Shown here: positions 6,433-8,041 of the stretch, in pieces
Position numbering within the stretch: the first letter of the stretch is position 1
How the letters are laid out: each line of letters starts with the position of its first letter
Assembly (NCBI GenBank): GCA_959021945.1
Contig: CAUEYG010000049.1
Coordinates: 1 to 8,041 of the forward strand
Length of the DNA stretch: 8,041 nt
Origin: an uncultured Eubacteriales bacterium
GTDB lineage: Bacteria > Bacillota > Clostridia > Peptostreptococcales > Anaerovoracaceae
Reading direction: 5' to 3'
Made by a program: the position numbers and the translations under genes
Notes under the pieces: model-generated
Seen by the model: only the letters and a program-made list of their open reading frames with translations
Told to the model about the DNA's origin: nothing
Database searches by the model: none

Positions 6433-8041
6433 AACCTTTCAGTTAAAAATCAGACTGCTCAGCGATCTGTGTGCATCTGACGGAGGTGTTTATAATCGGA
6501 CTTTGGATATTAATATCTGCCATGACAAAAACGGTTTTCCCTACATCCCTGCTAAGCGAATCAAAGGCTGCTTGAGACAGTGCGCTTTGGAATTGCAGGA
6601 GTGGGGTATGAAGATTCCCATTTCTCAGATGTTTGGCGATGGGGGACAAGCTGAGAACAGAGCAAAGGTCAGACTGGGAAATGCTTACCTTGACGGATAT
6701 GAGGAAATGAAGGCTGAGGTACAGTCTGCAGAGACTAATCTTGTTTTTCATCCTCAGAATATTTTAGACCACTTTTCTTATATTCGTACCCAGACAGGTA
6801 TTAATTATAAAACCGGGGCAGCAGAACAAACTTCTCTTCGCACCATGAGAGTGGCAAATAAGGGCCTTTTATTTATCGCCCAGGCAGATGTAGAGGAGGA
6901 GTTTGAAAAAGATTTGAAAACATGCTGTAAGGTGTTCACCAATATGGGAATTGGCAGAACCCGGGGCTTGGGGGAAATCCAGGTCACTTTAGAACAGGAA
7001 TGTGTTCAGAACAAGGAATCTCAGCCTGCATCTTTAGACCATGCTCCCTATCTCCCTCATGCCACTCGCCTGGATTATGAAATCTATTTACAGGAGCCTG
7101 TTATTTGTAAAAGCGTCAACGGAGGCGAGGCAAGAACGCTGGACTATCTGGAAGGAAGTAAGATCTTGGGCCTTATTGCTCAGGGCCTGAAAGAGGCAGG
7201 CGAGGATTTTATTGATTTTATGCAAGATGGGTCCCTCTTTTGCTCCAATGCGTACATTCAGCACAATGGAAAGCGCTGCACAGAGGTTCCGGCATCTTTT
7301 TACTCCATCAAAGATCAGGAGCATCACTATGTGAACAAATTCTATGAGGAGGAAAATACAGAGCAGCGGCAAATGAGCATGATGAAGCACTGCTACGTGC
7401 AGATGGAGGAGGAGCCAGTACGAAAAAATGTAAAAGTAGAAGTCCGTTATCATCATAGGAGGCCTGAGGATAAATCCATTGGCAGGGCTGTGGAATCAGC
7501 TCCCGGGGACAGCCAGTTTTTCCATATGGCCAGCATCCAGGCAGGACAGAGATTTCAGGGGTATGTGACAGGTACAGAAGCGCAGATCAAAAAAGGATAC
7601 GATATACTCACTGCAAAGGAGGCTTTTTATCTGGGCTATGCCCACTCTGCTGAGTATGGAAAAACAAGAATTTGTGTAAAAAAAATGGACGTACTGGGGG
7701 AAACCGTCACATACCACACAAAGACATGGAGTGTAAAGTTGGAAGCACCGGCTTTGATTTATAATGATCGAGCCTTTTTTTCCACAGATAAAAAAGACTT
7801 GATTTCAGAGATCAATGTACTGCTGGGCATAACAGATGTTTCCTGCGAAACGAGGGTATTTGCAAAATATACCACAGTAGGCGGATACAATGTGACATGG
7901 AACAAACGAAAGCCTGTAACAGAGGCCTTTGATAAGGGAACCATCGTTTATTATGAGGCAGACAAGGAAATAGACTTAAAGCTTCCTCAGCATTTACTAA
8001 TTGGAGAACGTGTTGCAGAAGGCTTTGGGGAGGTGTGCATA
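6425..8041 (+). CDS. Two-part RAMP protein: Cas7/Csm3-like half fused to a Csx10-like half (runs off the right edge)
   Basis: The frame is open from ATG 6425 (or 6422) to the window end, giving 539 residues with no stop. The N-terminal half has RAMP features: LDINICHD (Asp28), then FPYIPAKRIKGCLR (38-51, the RAMP IPGSSLKG-type motif), FGDG near 70, GINYKTGAAEQTSLRTM, and the Gly-rich loop GIGRTRGLGEI (175-185). By position Asp28 corresponds to the RNA-cutting Asp33 of Csm3 (IDSPVIKDP), so this half may cut target RNA. The second half starts near 215 (LDYEIYLQEPV), has TLDYLEGSKILGL (238-250), resembling the Csx10 TLDYIPGSALRGA motif, and near the edge the second Gly-rich loop GERVAEGFGEV (527-537). 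Csx10 is the Cas5-group subunit of type III-D, which grips the crRNA 5' tag. A Cas7-Cas5 fusion has precedent in III-D variants. It is translationally coupled to CARF-Cas10, so the two probably share a complex. Confidence 0.82.
   Translation, partial: MRKTFQLKIRLLSDLCASDGGVYNRTLDINICHDKNGFPYIPAKRIKGCLRQCALELQEWGMKIPISQMFGDGGQAENRAKVRLGNAYLDGYEEMKAEVQSAETNLVFHPQNILDHFSYIRTQTGINYKTGAAEQTSLRTMRVANKGLLFIAQADVEEEFEKDLKTCCKVFTNMGIGRTRGLGEIQVTLEQECVQNKESQPASLDHAPYLPHATRLDYEIYLQEPVICKSVNGGEARTLDYLEGSKILGLIAQGLKEAGEDFIDFMQDGSLFCSNAYIQHNGKRCTEVPASFYSIKDQEHHYVNKFYEEENTEQRQMSMMKHCYVQMEEEPVRKNVKVEVRYHHRRPEDKSIGRAVESAPGDSQFFHMASIQAGQRFQGYVTGTEAQIKKGYDILTAKEAFYLGYAHSAEYGKTRICVKKMDVLGETVTYHTKTWSVKLEAPALIYNDRAFFSTDKKDLISEINVLLGITDVSCETRVFAKYTTVGGYNVTWNKRKPVTEAFDKGTIVYYEADKEIDLKLPQHLLIGERVAEGFGEVCI

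Overview
The window looks like a piece of a Clostridia chromosome, most likely from a Lachnospiraceae-type gut anaerobe. The evidence is strong Shine-Dalgarno sites (AAAGGAG, GGAGG), a consensus sigma-A promoter, a canonical tryptophan T-box leader, a relic of an Rpn/PD-(D/E)XK nuclease of the kind common in that family, and intermediate GC. No rRNA, tRNA or taxonomic marker gene is present, so the family assignment is an inference.

Left part (1-2954), housekeeping and unknown genes. The tail of an unidentified Cys-rich protein (2-79) is followed by a textbook promoter (TTGACA-17-TATAAT). Next comes a complete T-box riboswitch (about 158-436) with a UGG (Trp) specifier codon and a UGGC bulge that complements the end of a tRNA-Trp with discriminator G73. 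It controls a single-gene trpB2 (482-1864), a PLP-dependent tryptophan synthase beta-like enzyme with no trpA beside it, which suggests indole salvage. After trpB2 a separate promoter precedes a zinc-ribbon, single-pass membrane protein of unknown function (1956-2954).

Middle part (2955-4053), a scarred junction. It holds an AT-rich element with four copies of a 10-16 bp inverted motif (3045-3203) and the C-terminal two thirds of an Rpn-family nuclease/transposase whose catalytic N-terminus is missing (3288-3872). A strong intrinsic terminator (3898-3929) and a weak candidate promoter follow.

Right part (4075-8041), an accessory nucleotide-signalling/CRISPR-like operon. The first gene encodes a Cas10-like protein of about 785 residues. 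Its N-terminus is a CARF-type ligand-binding domain (DYTGGFR motif) where ordinary Cas10 carries an HD nuclease, and its polymerase palm keeps the metal-binding aspartates (HIDGNNMG and AGDD). The second gene overlaps its stop codon and runs off the window. It encodes a large two-part RAMP protein: an N-terminal Csm3/Cas7-like half with a possible catalytic Asp28, and a C-terminal half that looks like Csx10 (Cas5 group). This implies an RNA-guided or RNA-binding type III-like complex coupled to a Cas10 that carries its own cyclic-nucleotide sensor. No CRISPR array, cas6, cas1 or cas2 lies within the window. The CARF-Cas10 plus Cas7-Csx10 pair is the strongest candidate here for an unusual or poorly described system.
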